From: Sapria himalayana
Lineage: Eukaryota > Streptophyta > Magnoliopsida > Malpighiales > Rafflesiaceae
Direction: 5' to 3'
Assembly (NCBI GenBank): GCA_029783825.1
Contig: JAREIK010000374.1
Location: 97,468-161,467 of the forward strand
Length of the DNA stretch: 64,000 bases
The notes below the pieces were generated by a model. It did no database searches. It was not told the origin of the DNA and worked only from the letters and a program-made list of their open reading frames with translations. This document shows positions 13,861 through 26,300 of this stretch, piece by piece. Both the position numbers and the translations under genes were made by a program. Each line of letters opens with the position of its first letter. The first letter of the stretch is position 1.

Positions 13861-13885
13861 AATAAATAAACAAATCGATTGACAT
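13855..13885. other. Strand switch of the satellite: TATC to GATA
   Basis: Left of about 13,858 the + strand reads TATC; right of about 13,880 it reads GATA, and this orientation holds to the end of the window. Between them lie about 25 non-repeat bases (CTCTAATAAATAAACAAATCG region). The two sides do not form a close palindrome, so this looks like an inversion or rearrangement breakpoint and not a simple hairpin. Confidence 0.85.
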
Positions 13886-14135
13886 ATATTAATACAGAAA
13901 GATAGACAAATAAATAGACAGAATGATCGATAGATAGATAGATAAATAGAAAGATAGATATACAAATTGATAGATAGATAAATAGATAGATAGTTGAAAT
14001 ATGAATAGAAATATAGATAGACAGATAGATAAACAAATAAATTGATTGAATGATAGACAAAATGATAGACCGATTGATAAACAAATAGATAAATGATGAA
14101 AAGACATTGATAGTCTAATAGATAGATAGATAGAT

Positions 14136-14202
<67 letters not shown>

Positions 14203-16177
14203 AAGATTGATATATAGATAGATAGATAGATAGATAGAGAGATATATAAATAGATAAATAGACAAAAAGTTAAATAAATATATAGACAGACATAGAGATA
14301 GATAGATAGCTAGATAGATAGCTAAATAGATAGGTAAGTAGGAAGATAGATAGACAGTCAGATAGATAAATAGATAGTTACATAGACAAATTAATAGTTT
14401 GATAGATAGACAAATAGATAGATATATTGATATATAGAGAGATTGATAGTCATATTGATAGATAGAATGATAGACTAATTGATTGATTGATTGATAGTTT
14501 GATAGATTGATAGATAGATTGATAGATATATAGATAGATAAATTTATTAAGTATAAGATATATAGATTGATAAATAAATTTTTAGAAAGATAAATATTCT
14601 ATTTATATACTGATAAATAGATCGATAGGTTTATAGATAAAAAGATAGATATAAAGATAGATATATAGACATATAGATAGGTAGATAGATAGATTGTTTG
14701 AGTGATAGATATCATAGATTGATAGATAGATAGACTTATAGAAAGATAAATATATAGATTGAAAGACAAATAGATAGATAGATAGATTGATTGATTGATA
14801 GAATGATAGATAGATAGATAGATAGAAATAAAGAAAGGTAGATAGATATATATCTGATAGATTGATAAATAGATTGATTGATAGATAGATAGATAGACAG
14901 ATTGAAAGATAGAGTGATTGACTAATTGATAAATAGATTGTTAGACATATTGATAGATAGATGGAAAGATAGATTGATCGACAGATAGATAGATAGATTG
15001 ATTGATTGATATTCTAATTTATATATAGATTAATATAAAGTTTAATATATAGTTAGATAGAGATATTGATAGTCTGATAGATAGACAGTTAGATATATAA
15101 TTACATATATATAGACATATTGATCGAAAAATTATTAGTCAAATAGATATATAGATAGATAGACATATAGATAAATACATACATGATAGATAGATAGATA
15201 GAATGATAGATAGAAAGATTTATAGATAGACAGATAGATTGATAAAAATATAGAAGGATTGATAGATACAAAGATAGACAAATAGGTTGGCAGATAGATA
15301 GATAGATAGATAGACAGACAGATGGATGGATAGATAGATAGATAAATAGATAGATACATTGATTGATAGACTATAGATAGACAATTAGATAGATAATAGA
15401 AAGATAAATAGAAAGATAAACAATTAGATATATAGATAGATAACTAGACAGAAAGATAGATAGATACATAGATATACACATAGATAGAAAGATAGATAGA
15501 CAAATAGATGGATAGATAGATAGATAGATATATAGATGGATAGATAAATAGATAGACAAATAGATAGACATATAGATAGACAAATAGATAGATAGATAAA
15601 CAGATAGATAGACTAATAGATAGATAGATAGATAGATATAAAGATAGATAGATAGATACATATATAGATAGATAGACAAATAGATAGTTAGATAGATAGA
15701 TATATATATATAGAATTCCATATAGATTGACTAATAGATAAATAAATAGATAGATAGACATATATAGAGATATATAGAGATAAAAATAGATTGATAGATA
15801 ATAGACACATAGATAGAAAAGTAGATAGATAAACAAATAGATAGATAGAAAAGATAGATAAACAAACAGACTTACAGATAGACATAAAGACTAATTGACA
15901 TATAGATAGATAGACTAACAGACTAACAGATAGACTGACAGATAGATAGACAGATAGATAGACAGATAAATCAATAGACAGATAGATAGACAGATAGACA
16001 TATAGACAGATAAATAGATATATCGACATATAGACAAACAAATAGATTATTAGGCAGGTAAGTAGACAAATAGACATATAGTCAAACAAAGAGAGATAAA
16101 CATATAGGCTTATAGTAAGACAAACAAATAGAAAGACAAACATACTGATAGATAGATTGATTGATATAAAGATTGAT
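13880..16177. repeat. Degenerate (GATA)n satellite array, block 3
   Basis: GATA/TAGA repeats with GACA, GATT and AAATA variants fill this block. An (AT)n run of about 57 bp lies at 14,138-14,194. GACA units are enriched toward the right end (about 15,890-16,145). It ends exactly at the E1 insertion. Confidence 0.95.
14138..14194. repeat. (AT)n microsatellite
   Basis: This is an uninterrupted AT dinucleotide run inside the GATA array. Similar but shorter runs occur at about 22,394-22,414, 49,870-49,911, 50,761-50,797, 51,207-51,236, 53,031-53,057, 54,303-54,328, 57,427-57,457 and 61,771-61,796. All are self-complementary and could extrude as hairpins. Confidence 0.95.
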
Positions 16178-16660
16178 CAATAACAAGAAAATGTTCATTT
16201 AGCTAGTGAAATTTAGCTAGGGATCAATATCGAGCTAAATTGGGAGGGATTAGCTATGGAATAGAAAGGAATTTCTAATTTTATATTGAAATAAAAATTT
16301 ACAATGGATTAGCAACAGATTAGTGATGAAATAACGACGTAAATTTAATGCAAAGAAAAATGGGGAATTTAGTGATGGATTTTGCGACGAAATTTTTCTA
16401 ACTAATTACATCAAGGATATTACGACGGATTTAGTGATTGAATTTCCCTAGATAATTTCATTCGGAATATAGTGATTGATTTAGCAATGGTACTTCACTA
16501 GCTAATTTTATCCAGAAAATAGCGATGGATTTTGTGATAAAATTTTCCTAAAAAATAAAATTCAAAATATAACTATGGCTTTAGCGGATGAACTTCTCTA
16601 GCTAATTATATCCAGAATATAGCAATGGATTTAGCGATGGAATTTCTCTAATCAATCTTT
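16178..16660 (+). repeat. E1 left terminal and subterminal repeat region (A-type end)
   Basis: After the degenerate terminal repeat come TTTAGCTAGTG, AGCTAAATTGGGAGGGATTAG and about ten variants of TAGCGATGGATTT-AG and CTAGCTAATT. The order and sequence match the ends at 32,033 (plus) and 49,049 (minus). In En/Spm such subterminal repeats are where the TNPA protein binds; that role is assumed here by analogy. Confidence 0.8.
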
Positions 16661-16889
16661 AATTATTTAACTTTGTATACATTTATATATGTATAACTAC
16701 TTATAATTACTTGGAGCTATGGATCAATGCAAAATAGCTTCCGAAATCATGTATGATTTGGATGATAGCTTTCATGTATTATTTTTTTTTCCTTATAAAA
16801 CTAATGAATGCTGATAAAATATTCATAAAATTTGAAACTTGTAATAATATCACAATGTTCCTATAATAATGAGTAATATAAGCTCCAAC

Positions 16890-17200
16890 TTGTTATCATT
16901 CATGTACACTACAATGTAAATGTACATACATGTACATTTATACTGTAGTGTATATGTATACACGTATATATGTACATATACAATACAGTGTATATGTACA
17001 TTTACCAAGTAAATATGTACATATAAATACTTGTACATATAAATACTTGTACATATATACTAGTATATATGTACATATACATATATACTAGTGTATAGAT
17101 ATATACTGCTATATATGTATATGTACATATATATCAGTATATATGTACATATATACTATTGTATATATTTCCATATATATTACAGTATTATATATTTATG
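16890..17200. repeat. Palindromic GTATATAC/TGTACATA repeat array in E1
   Basis: Imperfect repeats of about 20-25 bp built on TGTACATATATAC and ATACTAGTATATATGTAC follow one another. Each unit is nearly self-complementary. Related arrays occur in every CACTA copy in this window (20,640-20,756; 26,575-27,175; 27,920-28,255; 45,630-45,930). Confidence 0.8.
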
Positions 17201-18890
17201 ACACTAAGGTTTGCAAAATCATGACATAGAGTTTTCAGTGAAGTAGAATTTAGCATGTTTGCATTAAATCAAAATTTTGCAATGTTTGTAGTAATCTAAA
17301 ACTTTTCATCTGATATATCTACAATTAAACTATGTGTATACCTAAATATAAATATTTGTATAACTATATAAAACTCTATATAATTAAATATAACTATATT
17401 TATAATTATATATACATATATGTATAAATATATGTAAATCTATATATTTGTTTATAACTTTGTATATATTTAAGTATAACTACATATATTTACTTGTATG
17501 AATATATCTATATATAACTATATGTTAATTATATATAACTATTTATAACTATATATACTATATGTATAATAAATATAAATATAAATAATTGTATCTTACT
17601 ATATGTATAACTATAAAAGCTTTTTATATTTAGATTAGGGATTAATCAACTATAAGAAAAAAAAATAAAATTTATGATTAATTAAAAAATTTATTTAAAT
17701 ATTAAAAAAATAAGTATTTTTGTTTTAATTAAATTATGATTATGAAGTATTTAAAGATGATACATTTTTAATTCAAATAAGTTACAGGCAAATGATAGGT
17801 TGGTCTGTCGAATATGAGTCTCTATAACCTGTTAAAATACTTAGACATTAATTATTATTCAACTTTTTTAGAGGATATGAAGAATCTAGATGCATTGAGT
17901 TTGTAAAAATTATATAATTTTTTTTTGTGATATCTAAATTATCTCGTGATTTACTGATCTTTACTGTGTTTAGTGTATATTAAATTCTATCGTATTTATG
18001 ATTGTGAATATTATTTTAGATAGTAAAATCAAATTACATTCAATATTATTGAAAATTTGTTATGATAGAAAGATTAAGATAATACTAAGATGAGTCTTCA
18101 TGATCAAATTCCTACATTACAACAAAATACTAATGATGATGTATATGATAAATTATAATGTTGTATAGATCATAACAGTTAGATTGAAAATGATCTTATA
18201 ATTTTTATCATTTTATTACTTTATGATTTGTAATATTTTTTATGTTTTAGTTTTATTTTGAAAGATTATGTTACCATATTTTATTTTATAAATATTAATT
18301 ATAATTTAAAATTAAAGAATTTTTTAATGTTATTAAATTTTTTTTAATCATAATTTTAAATTTTCTATTTACTAGGCATGTATGTATATATTTTGTATCT
18401 ACATCATGTATATATCTATCTATAGAATAATTTCTATCTATATACATTGTGTATATGTATATATTCGATATAAGTGTATATACACATTGTATGTACATTC
18501 TATATACATTATGTATGTATTTTGTATATTGTAATACACAATAATTATATTATGTTTATATATAGATACACATAACAATTAACACATCTATGTTATGTAT
18601 GATATATTGATATAATGCTGCCATCATGCACAACACTTGCCACATGTACACACTGTCCACGGAATATAGCCCATAGGAGTCCAGGGTCCAAGGCATAGGC
18701 CCTTGTTAGGTAGACTAGGTGTCAAGGCCAAGCACTGACAACATCATGCCTGGCTCTCCTGGTCAAGACCCAGGCTATTTTGGGTTGGGCACATGCCGGG
18801 CCAGGTAAAAACCATTCTCATCACAATTGTTGGCAAAGATTTTCATGAGAAATATCTAGAGTATCTTAATTTATTTTTTCTTTAAACTTT
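17200..18890. other. AT-rich interior of E1 with one copy of the TATA-type subterminal unit
   Basis: No gene is visible. Positions 17,330-17,640 carry a single copy of an AACTATATGTATAAC-type unit that is present in tandem in E2 at 30,120-32,032 and 34,600-36,330. The rest (17,640-18,600) is AT-rich unique-looking sequence, followed by a GC-richer island at about 18,615-18,815. Confidence 0.7.
18615..18815. other. GC-richer island inside E1, origin unknown
   Basis: About 200 bp here have a base composition far from the AT-rich surroundings, with words such as CCAGGGTCCAAGGCATAGGC and GGGCACATGCCGGGCCAGG. No open frame or RNA gene is recognised. It could be a fragment of another transposon or captured DNA. 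Confidence 0.4.
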
Positions 18891-20270
18891 GAGGTGATGA
18901 ATATATATAATATTCATTATATTTATTGCACTATTTTAATTTATGTAATTTTTATTTCACTTGTATCTAGCCTAGGTAGTGTAGTGCTTATATTGATGGA
19001 ATGCTCCAAACACTTTTACTTTTGTTCTTTAAAAAAACATCAGGTGTCTTGGGGCAGTCTCCAACATGTTAGCTGAAATGATGGTGGTGGTGGCAGTGTT
19101 ATCACTTTTATTTCCCCCGCTTTGATATCTTGTTCAATAATATATATATACATGTGTTCAGGTGCCTCATTCCTTATGCAACCAAACCTGTAAAAGAGAC
19201 CAAGTACAATGTCACAGAGTAGAAGAAATACATAATGAAAATTTATCGTAGAGAGCATGTTAGATTTATAAGATATACAACATGTTGTGATTGAATTAGC
19301 ATCAAGATCATTGGAGATTGTATTATTTTGTTTGGCACGTGTTGTTTTTTTATTTTGTTTTGAAAGATAAAAATTCTGTTTGTCTGGGCATGTACTGTTC
19401 TGATTTTCACATGACAACTTTTTTTTATTTTCCATTTGTCAATTAGTTTCCGTAAAGTTTGAAGCATGTGCAATTTGTTAATGATAGTAGGTTTCTACTT
19501 ACCATGCATAGTTGTATGGTCTGGCAGTGCAATACTTGGCCTCATGTGCTAGCTCTTGTAGTATGCTGATATATCTTTTCAGAGTCATGTGGCAGATGAC
19601 TTGCAATGTATATGTACATATACCGAGTATATAAGTATGCGTATACTTGGTATATACATACGTATATACTAAGTATGTACATAAGTGGGTGCATATATTT
19701 ATTTGTAGACATGGATGTATTGTCATACATATACACTCTTTCACACACATACACACACACATGTTTGAATATATAATTGCTCGGGCTGGTCTGGTCATCA
19801 TCGTGCATTGCTTACATATGCAGGTCATAAAAGTCATGAATATTAGACCTTTCCTAAAGTTGTGGCATGAAGATATTGTTTATCCAAGCCAGCCAGGTAG
19901 ATAGAGATTGGTCTTAAATCTCTTAGTAATTGTGTAGATTTGCAATTATCACATGGTAGAAAGCATATGTATGAGGAAATAAGTTTTCTTGCTGTAGGTT
20001 ATGCAATGATTATATAATTATAATTGTACTAGGTCATAGAATGATGATGATGCTCATGTAGTGCTGTGTAATTTTAATACATCTCACAAAATAGTATTCA
20101 ATCAGAAGGAAAAATGTATCATTACCTGATTTTTATAGGCCGTTAGTGCCAAGAGGAATATTGGGTCCTATTTAGGGAAAAGCTGCTCGCCACCTCATCA
20201 AAAATTCATTCAATCTCAAAATGAGTGGTTGGCAGAAAAGTTCAACAGTTGAGCATCATCGCCCACCCAA
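18890..20270. other. E1 internal block shared with the outer E2 element
   Basis: No gene is recognised. Stretches at about 19,740-19,915 and 20,090-20,280 match, as reverse complement, 27,690-27,845 and about 27,300-27,520 in E2. Examples are the GGCTGGTCTGGTCATCAT word at 19,783 and its complement near 27,805, and the CTGCTCGCCACCTCATCAAAA word at 20,183. A small GTATATAC-type array lies at about 19,605-19,690. The shared blocks show that E1 and the outer E2 copy belong to one family. Open frames here such as 19,040-19,435 (minus) do not look coding. Confidence 0.65.
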
Positions 20271-20279
20271 CTTTTATTA

Positions 20280-20630
20280 TCAGTGGCAGCGGCGGCGGCG
20301 GCATCAGCAGGAGCAGTGACAGCAGCAGTGGCGGTAGCAGTAGCAGTGGCAGTAACAGTAGCGGCAGTGGCAGCGGCGGTAGCAGCGGCGGCAGCGACAG
20401 CAGTAGTAGTAGTAGCAATAGTAGCAGTGGTGGCAACAGCAACATTTGTAGCGGCTACAGAGGCAGTAGCAGCTGCTACTGAGGCTACAACAGCAGCAAT
20501 AGTAGCAACAATGACAGCAGTGGCAACAGCAATAGCAGCGGCAGCAGCAATAGCAGTAGTAGTAGCAGTAGTAGGAGCGGCAGCAACAACAATAGCATGA
20601 GTAGTAGTAGCAGTGATGGTGGCGGCGCAG
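20280..20630. repeat. Imperfect (AGC/GGC)n trinucleotide expansion in E1
   Basis: About 350 bp of AGC, GGC, AGT and AAC triplets on the + strand produce long poly-Ala, Ser-Gly and Leu frames in several phases on both strands. At the homologous position of the outer E2 element (near 27,300-27,325, opposite strand) only a few such triplets are seen (CTACTGCTGCC), so this is an expansion specific to E1. None of the frames is supported as a gene. Confidence 0.9.
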
Positions 20631-20639
20631 CAACAAATG

Positions 20640-20760
20640 TTATATATATGTACATAAACATACATATATTAATACAATTTTTGTACATATAATACTATAG
20701 TAATATATGTACATATACACTACAGTGTGTATGTACATATATACCGCAGTATTATATATT
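20640..20760. repeat. Short GTACATATA palindromic repeat array in E1
   Basis: Repeated TGTACATATA and ATACTATAGTAATATATGTAC units match the array that precedes the same downstream block in the inner E2 element (45,750-45,930). Confidence 0.75.
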
Positions 20761-20814
20761 TATCAAAACATAACTTTTTTTATTTGTTTTTTTTATTTTA
20801 TTTACTGGTTTAAA

Positions 20815-20990
20815 TTTCGTGCAGATATGGTACCGCATTGTTCCCCATACGAAGCTTGTATAAGTGAATGGATTTTCACTAGATATGATGAACCATGTCT
20901 CAGACAACTTTGTCACAGCAGAAAGATGGTTATCGGAGGAGCAAAGAAAAAGAAAGCAACGTCAATGCATAGATAGATTATATTTTATAC
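20815..20990 (+). other. Conserved block near the 3' end of E1 (possible decayed terminal exon)
   Basis: About 170 bp are strongly conserved with 46,005-46,180 in the inner E2 element. Both contain the same 24-base stretch that translates to SPYEACISE, plus shared TCACAGCAGAAAGATGG. In E1 the frame stays open for about 55 codons (from the Met at 20,827 to a stop near 20,974). In E2 it is broken by a stop. The tail GATACAT.GATGAATAA is also shared, and its complement is at 26,478 in the outer element. It may be a terminal exon of an element gene or conserved 3' noncoding sequence; I do not recognise a protein family. Confidence 0.4.
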
Positions 20991-21199
20991 ATTGTCTGTA
21001 GATACATCGATGAATAAAATGAAATACAATTTTGTTATGTTTTTATTTGAATTATGTAAATTATTGAATCAAAATAATTAATTAAATGATTTTATTTTTT
21101 GTTAATTATAAAGTATTGTTTATAGTTTCAATTTTAATTCAATTTAATATAAAAATATTAAATTATTTAATTAAATATTTTGGAAAATAAAAAAATTTT

Positions 21200-21724
21200 C
21201 TAAAAATGGTTTCAGACTAAAAATAGCTAGGGAATTTTCTCTTGCTAATTTAGCTAAGAAATTTTCCCTTGCTTATTTAGCTAGGGAATTTTCCCTTGTT
21301 AATTTAGCTAATGAACTTATTATATTAGATAGTGATATTTCTGTCACTAAAACTATAGATAGGGACTATTTCCCTCACTGATTTTTAGTGATGAGTACTT
21401 TAGATTGAGAAATCTTCCATCGTTAATCCATCGTAATATAAGTTTGGCGACAGAAAACCCTCATTTAGCAAGGAATTTATACCTTGCTAATTTAGTTAGG
21501 GAAGTTCCCTTAATAATTTAGCAAGGGAAATTAATATTTTAGCTATGGAATTTCAGTCGGTAAAATTTTAGCTAGGGACTCTTTCCCTCACTAATTTTTC
21601 GCTACAAATACTTTAGATTGGGAAAGCTTCTATAGTTAATTCGTCGCTATATCATGTTTTGCAATAGAAACCCCCCATTTAGCTAGGGAATTTTCCTTGG
21701 CTATTTGGGATTTTTTTTGTAGTG
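21200..21724 (-). repeat. E1 right subterminal repeats and terminal repeat (B-type end)
   Basis: Repeated TTAGCTAGGGAATTTTCCCTTGCTAA motifs, about every 30-40 bp, lead to the terminal GTAGTG. The last 24 bases are nearly the reverse complement of the start of E2 at 26,061. The B-type end differs from the A-type end in motif arrangement, so the two ends of one element can be told apart. Confidence 0.8.
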
Positions 21725-24700
21725 GATTAACAGATTGATAAATAGATAGATTGATTGATAATTAGATAGATATATAGATAGATATATACAAAAATAGATA
21801 GATCGACATATAGATAGATAAATAGATAGATAGACAAACAATTAGATAGATAGATAGATAGATAGATAAATATAAACATAGATTATTAGACAGTGACATA
21901 TATAGATAGATCGTAGATTTGATAGACAAATAGATAGACAAATAAATAGACAGATAGATAGATCGATATATGCAAAGATAAATAGATAGATAGATAGACA
22001 TAAAGATAAACACATAGATAGACATATAGATAGATAGAAAGATAGACAGACATATAGACAAATAGGTTTATAGATAGAGAGATAGATAGATAAATAGATA
22101 GTTAGATAGATAGATAGATAGACAAATAGAAAGATAGATAGATAGATAGACATATAAATATGTAGAAAGATAAATAGATATACAAATAGATAAAAAGATA
22201 TATAAATAGAAAGATATGCATATAGATAAGTAGATAGATAGATAAATAGATAGACAAATAGGTAGATTGAAAGACGGACATACAGACAGACTGACTAATA
22301 GATTAATACATAGAGAGATAGATAGACTGATAGATAGATAGACAGATTGATAAATATATTGATAGACAAATTGATAGATTGATTGATAAACATATTGATA
22401 TATATATATATATATGATTTATTAATAGATTGATAGATACATAGATATAAAGACAGATAGACAGACAGTTAGATAGATATATCAATTGATTATTATTAGA
22501 ACAGATAGATAGATAGACAGACAAATTGTTAGACAATTAGATAGATAAAAATATAGATGTTAGATAGATAGAAAAATAGACAACCAGATAGATACATATA
22601 TAGATTGATAGACATGTAGATAGATAGACATATATATAGACACATAGATATTCTGATTATTACCCACTTAGATAGACAGATATATAGACATATAGAAAAG
22701 CTGGTAGATAAACAGATAGATAGATTGATAAATAAATACAAAGTAAGATATATAGATAGAAAGATAGATAGACAGAAAGATAGATACATTGATTGATATA
22801 TAGATAGATAAACTGATAGATAGATAGACATATACACTAATAGATAGAAAGATAAATTGACATATAGATAGATAGATTGATTGATTAATTAATTAATTGA
22901 CACATAGATAGATAAAAAGATAGATAGACATACAAATAGATCGATAAATAGATAGATAGATAGAATAACAGATAGATAGATAGATAAACATATTGATTGA
23001 TTGAAAGATTGATAGAAAGATATACAATAAGATATAGAGATAGATAGACATATAGATAGACAAATAGATAGAGAAAAAAATAGACAAATTGATAGACAAA
23101 TTGATAAACAAATAGATAGATAGATAGATAAACAGATAGATAGATAGATAAACATATAGATACATAGATATATAGATAAATAGATATATAGAGACATAAA
23201 TAGATAGATCAATATATACATATGCAGATAGACAAACAAACAAACAAACAAATAGACAAGAAGATTGACAGACAGATGGATTAACTGATAGACAAGCAAA
23301 TAGATAGATACATAGATAGATAGATAGATAGATAGATAAATAGATAGATTTATACAAAGATTGATAGATAGATTAATAGATAGATTGAAAGATAGATTGA
23401 TAGATAGATTGATAGAAAGATTGACAAACATATAGATAGATTGATATATAGATTAATAGACAGATAGTTAAATACATAGATATATAGATAGAGAGATAGA
23501 TAGACTGAAAGATTATTAGATAGATTGATAGATAGATAAATAGATAGGCAGATTGATAGATTGAAATATAGACAGATAGGTAGATATAAAGATAGACAGA
23601 AAGAGAGACAGTAGAAAGATAGATAAATAGATAGACAGATAGTTAGTTAGTTAGTTATATTGACAGATAGATAGATAGATAGCCATAAAGATATATGGAT
23701 AGATAGACAAATAGATAAATAGATAGGTAGATAAATCGATAGAAAATAGACATATATATATATATATTGACTTATAAAAAGATTCAGATATTGGAAGATA
23801 GAAAGACATATAGACATATATACAAATTAACACACAAAGAGAGAGATCGACAACTAGATCATTAGATAGACAGATAGACAGATAGCTTTGTAGGAAATCT
23901 TTTAGGGAGTCAGGCAGAAAGATAATTAGGTAGGCAAGTAGATAGTGAGACACACATACATACAAATAAAAAGACAAATAAAGAGACATATAAACAAACA
24001 AACAAAGAGACATACAAATAGACATACAAATAGATAAACAAATATACATATAGATGTATAGATATATAGATAGTTTGATACATAGATTGACAGACAAATA
24101 GATTAATTGATTGATAAACAAATAGATAGATAGATAGATAGCCAAATAGATATTAAGATATATAGACAGATAGATAGATACATAGACAAATTGATAGATA
24201 GAATCATAGAGAGATTTATAAATAGATTGATAGACTAATTGATAGACATATTGATAAATAGATAGATAGAGATACAAATAGATAGTTAGAAACATAGATA
24301 GATAGATAGAGATACAAATAGATAGTTAGAAAGATAGATAGATAGATTATTAGACAGATGCATAGATATTAAGATACATAAATATATAGATAGATAGACA
24401 GATAGATAGTCAGATAGATAGACAGAAAGATCAATAGACAAATAGATAGATAAATAGATAGATACACAAATATATGGACACATATAGCCATATATATAGA
24501 CATATAGATAAACACATAGATAGACATATAGATAAACATATAGATAGACATATAGATAGAAAAATAGATAGATAGAAAGATAGACAGATATATAGATAGA
24601 TAGATATATAGACCTATTAATAGGCAAATAGATATACTGATAGATAGATAGATAGATATACAAATAAAAAGTTATAGATAGACAGAAAGAAATAAATAAA

Positions 24701-25369
24701 GATAGATAGATATATAAATAGATAGATAGACAAACAAAAAGATAGATATATAGATAAATAGATAGATAGATAGACATATACACAAATAGATAGATCAGAA
24801 CACTAACAGACATATAGATTGACTTTTACATAGATAGATAAATAGATAAATAGCTAGTCAGATAGAATAATAGAAAGTAAGATAGATAGATAGATATATA
24901 GATAGATTAATAGAAAGATTGATAGACAGATTAATAGAAATGTTGATAGACAGATATTTCTATAGATAGATTGATTGATTTATAAATAGATAAAAATATA
25001 CAAAGATATATAGATAGATATATATACATATAGATAGTTAGATAGACAAATAGATAGATGATAGATAGGTTGAAAGAAAGATAGATAGCTAGATAGATTA
25101 GCTAGATAGATAGATAGATAAAAAGATAAAAAAATAGATAGATAGATAGATAGATAGAAAAATAGATAGACAGATAGAGAGACAAATAGATATATAGATA
25201 GATAGACAGACTGATAGATAGACAGATAGGTAGATAGATATAGAAATACCTAGATAGATAGAAAGATATATTGATAGATAGATAGTTTGACAAATAGAAA
25301 GATAGATAAATATATCGACAGAGATAGATAGATATATAGATATATTGATAGTTAAATAGATAGTCATAT

Positions 25370-25402
<33 letters not shown>

Positions 25403-26060
25403 AATAAATAAATCAATATATTGATAGACAAATAGATAGGCAAATAGATAGATCGACAAATAGACAGATAGATAAATAGACTGGTAGGCAGGCAAGTAGT
25501 TAGGCAAGCAATCAAGCAGGCAGATAATCAGGCATGCAAAGTAGATAGATAGATAGGCAGGTATAAAGCCAAACAATAAGACAAATAGACAAACAAATGA
25601 ACAAACAAACAAAGTGATAGACAAACAATCAAACAAATTGAAAAACACATAGACAAATTGACATATATATAGATAGTTTGATAGACTTTATGATAGACAG
25701 ATAGATAGACAGATAGATAAAATGATAAACAAATAGATAGATAGATAAATAGATAGATTAATAGACAAATAGATAGACAGATATATAAATATATAAATAG
25801 ACAGACAGATATATATATATATATAGATAGATTTTTAGATAGATACATGGCTGGATATATAGATAGATAGATTGATAGATAGATAGATAGATAGAGGGAT
25901 AGACTGATAGATAAATAGATAGATAGAAAGATCGACAAACAAATTGAAAGAAATAAAGAAAGAAAGAAAGATAGATATATATATATACAGATACAAAGAA
26001 ATATAGATAGATAATTAGATAGACATATAGATAGAGAGAAGAAAGACAATTAGATAGATA
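21725..26060. repeat. Degenerate (GATA)n satellite array, block 4
   Basis: This 4.3-kb GATA array lies between the two CACTA insertions, with the same variants as block 3. Locally it becomes GGCA/CAAG-rich (about 25,485-25,570). No gene is present; long minus-strand frames are repeat artefacts. Confidence 0.95.
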
Positions 26061-26300
26061 CACTGCAAGAAAAATCCCAAATAACTATGAAAAATTCCCT
26101 AGCTAAATAGGGGGTTTCCATCACTAAACAGGATATAATGATGAATTAGCGACGAAAGCCTTCCCAAATTAAAAGTGTCTGTCGCTAAAAATTAATGAGG
26201 AAAAATGTCCCTAGCTAAAATAATGATTACCCTAGCTAAATTAGCAAGTGAGAAATCCTAGCAATTTTCATTCCAAAACTATTTTAAGAATTAATTTTTT
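26061..26300 (+). repeat. E2 outer B-type terminal and subterminal repeats
   Basis: The CACTGCAAG terminal repeat is followed by several CCCTAGCTAAAT and TAGCGACGAAAG motifs that mirror the right end of E1. The end points outward into the GATA array at 26,060. Confidence 0.8.

Larger units (their letters stand above)
16178..21724 (+). mobile_element. CACTA (En/Spm-type) transposon E1, non-autonomous, plus orientation
   Basis: This 5.5-kb element interrupts the GATA array. The left end CAATAACAAGAAAATG is a degenerate form of CACTACAAGAAAATG, which occurs intact at 32,033. The right end TTTTTTTTGTAGTG is the complement of CACTACAAAAAAAA. The trinucleotide GAT flanks both sides (16,175-16,177 and 21,725-21,727), matching the 3-bp target duplication of CACTA elements; in a GATA array a chance match is about one in four. 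Subterminal regions are filled with short AGCTAGGGA and AGCGATGGAT motifs. No transposase is present. The interior holds AT-rich filler, palindromic GTATATAC arrays, an expanded AGC repeat and blocks shared with E2. It would have depended on a transposase supplied from elsewhere. Confidence 0.85.

Noticed and set aside
13880..16177. CRISPR array
   Set aside because: The repeats are 4 bp, there are no unique spacers of constant length, and the plant context excludes it.
17649..17662. Additional CACTA terminus (CAACTATAAGAAAA) inside E1
   Set aside because: It resembles the terminal repeat, but no AGCTAGGGA-type subterminal motifs follow and no partner end or target duplication is visible.
20216..20688. 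Poly-Ala, Ser/Gly-rich and Leu/Pro-rich frames on both strands
   Set aside because: They are products of the AGC/GGC triplet expansion; several frames are open at once and there is no matching protein family.
21762..26063. Minus-strand hydrophobic-looking proteins that could be mistaken for membrane proteins
   Set aside because: They are translations of the GATA array in block 4. The same applies to all frames in 49,031-63,907.
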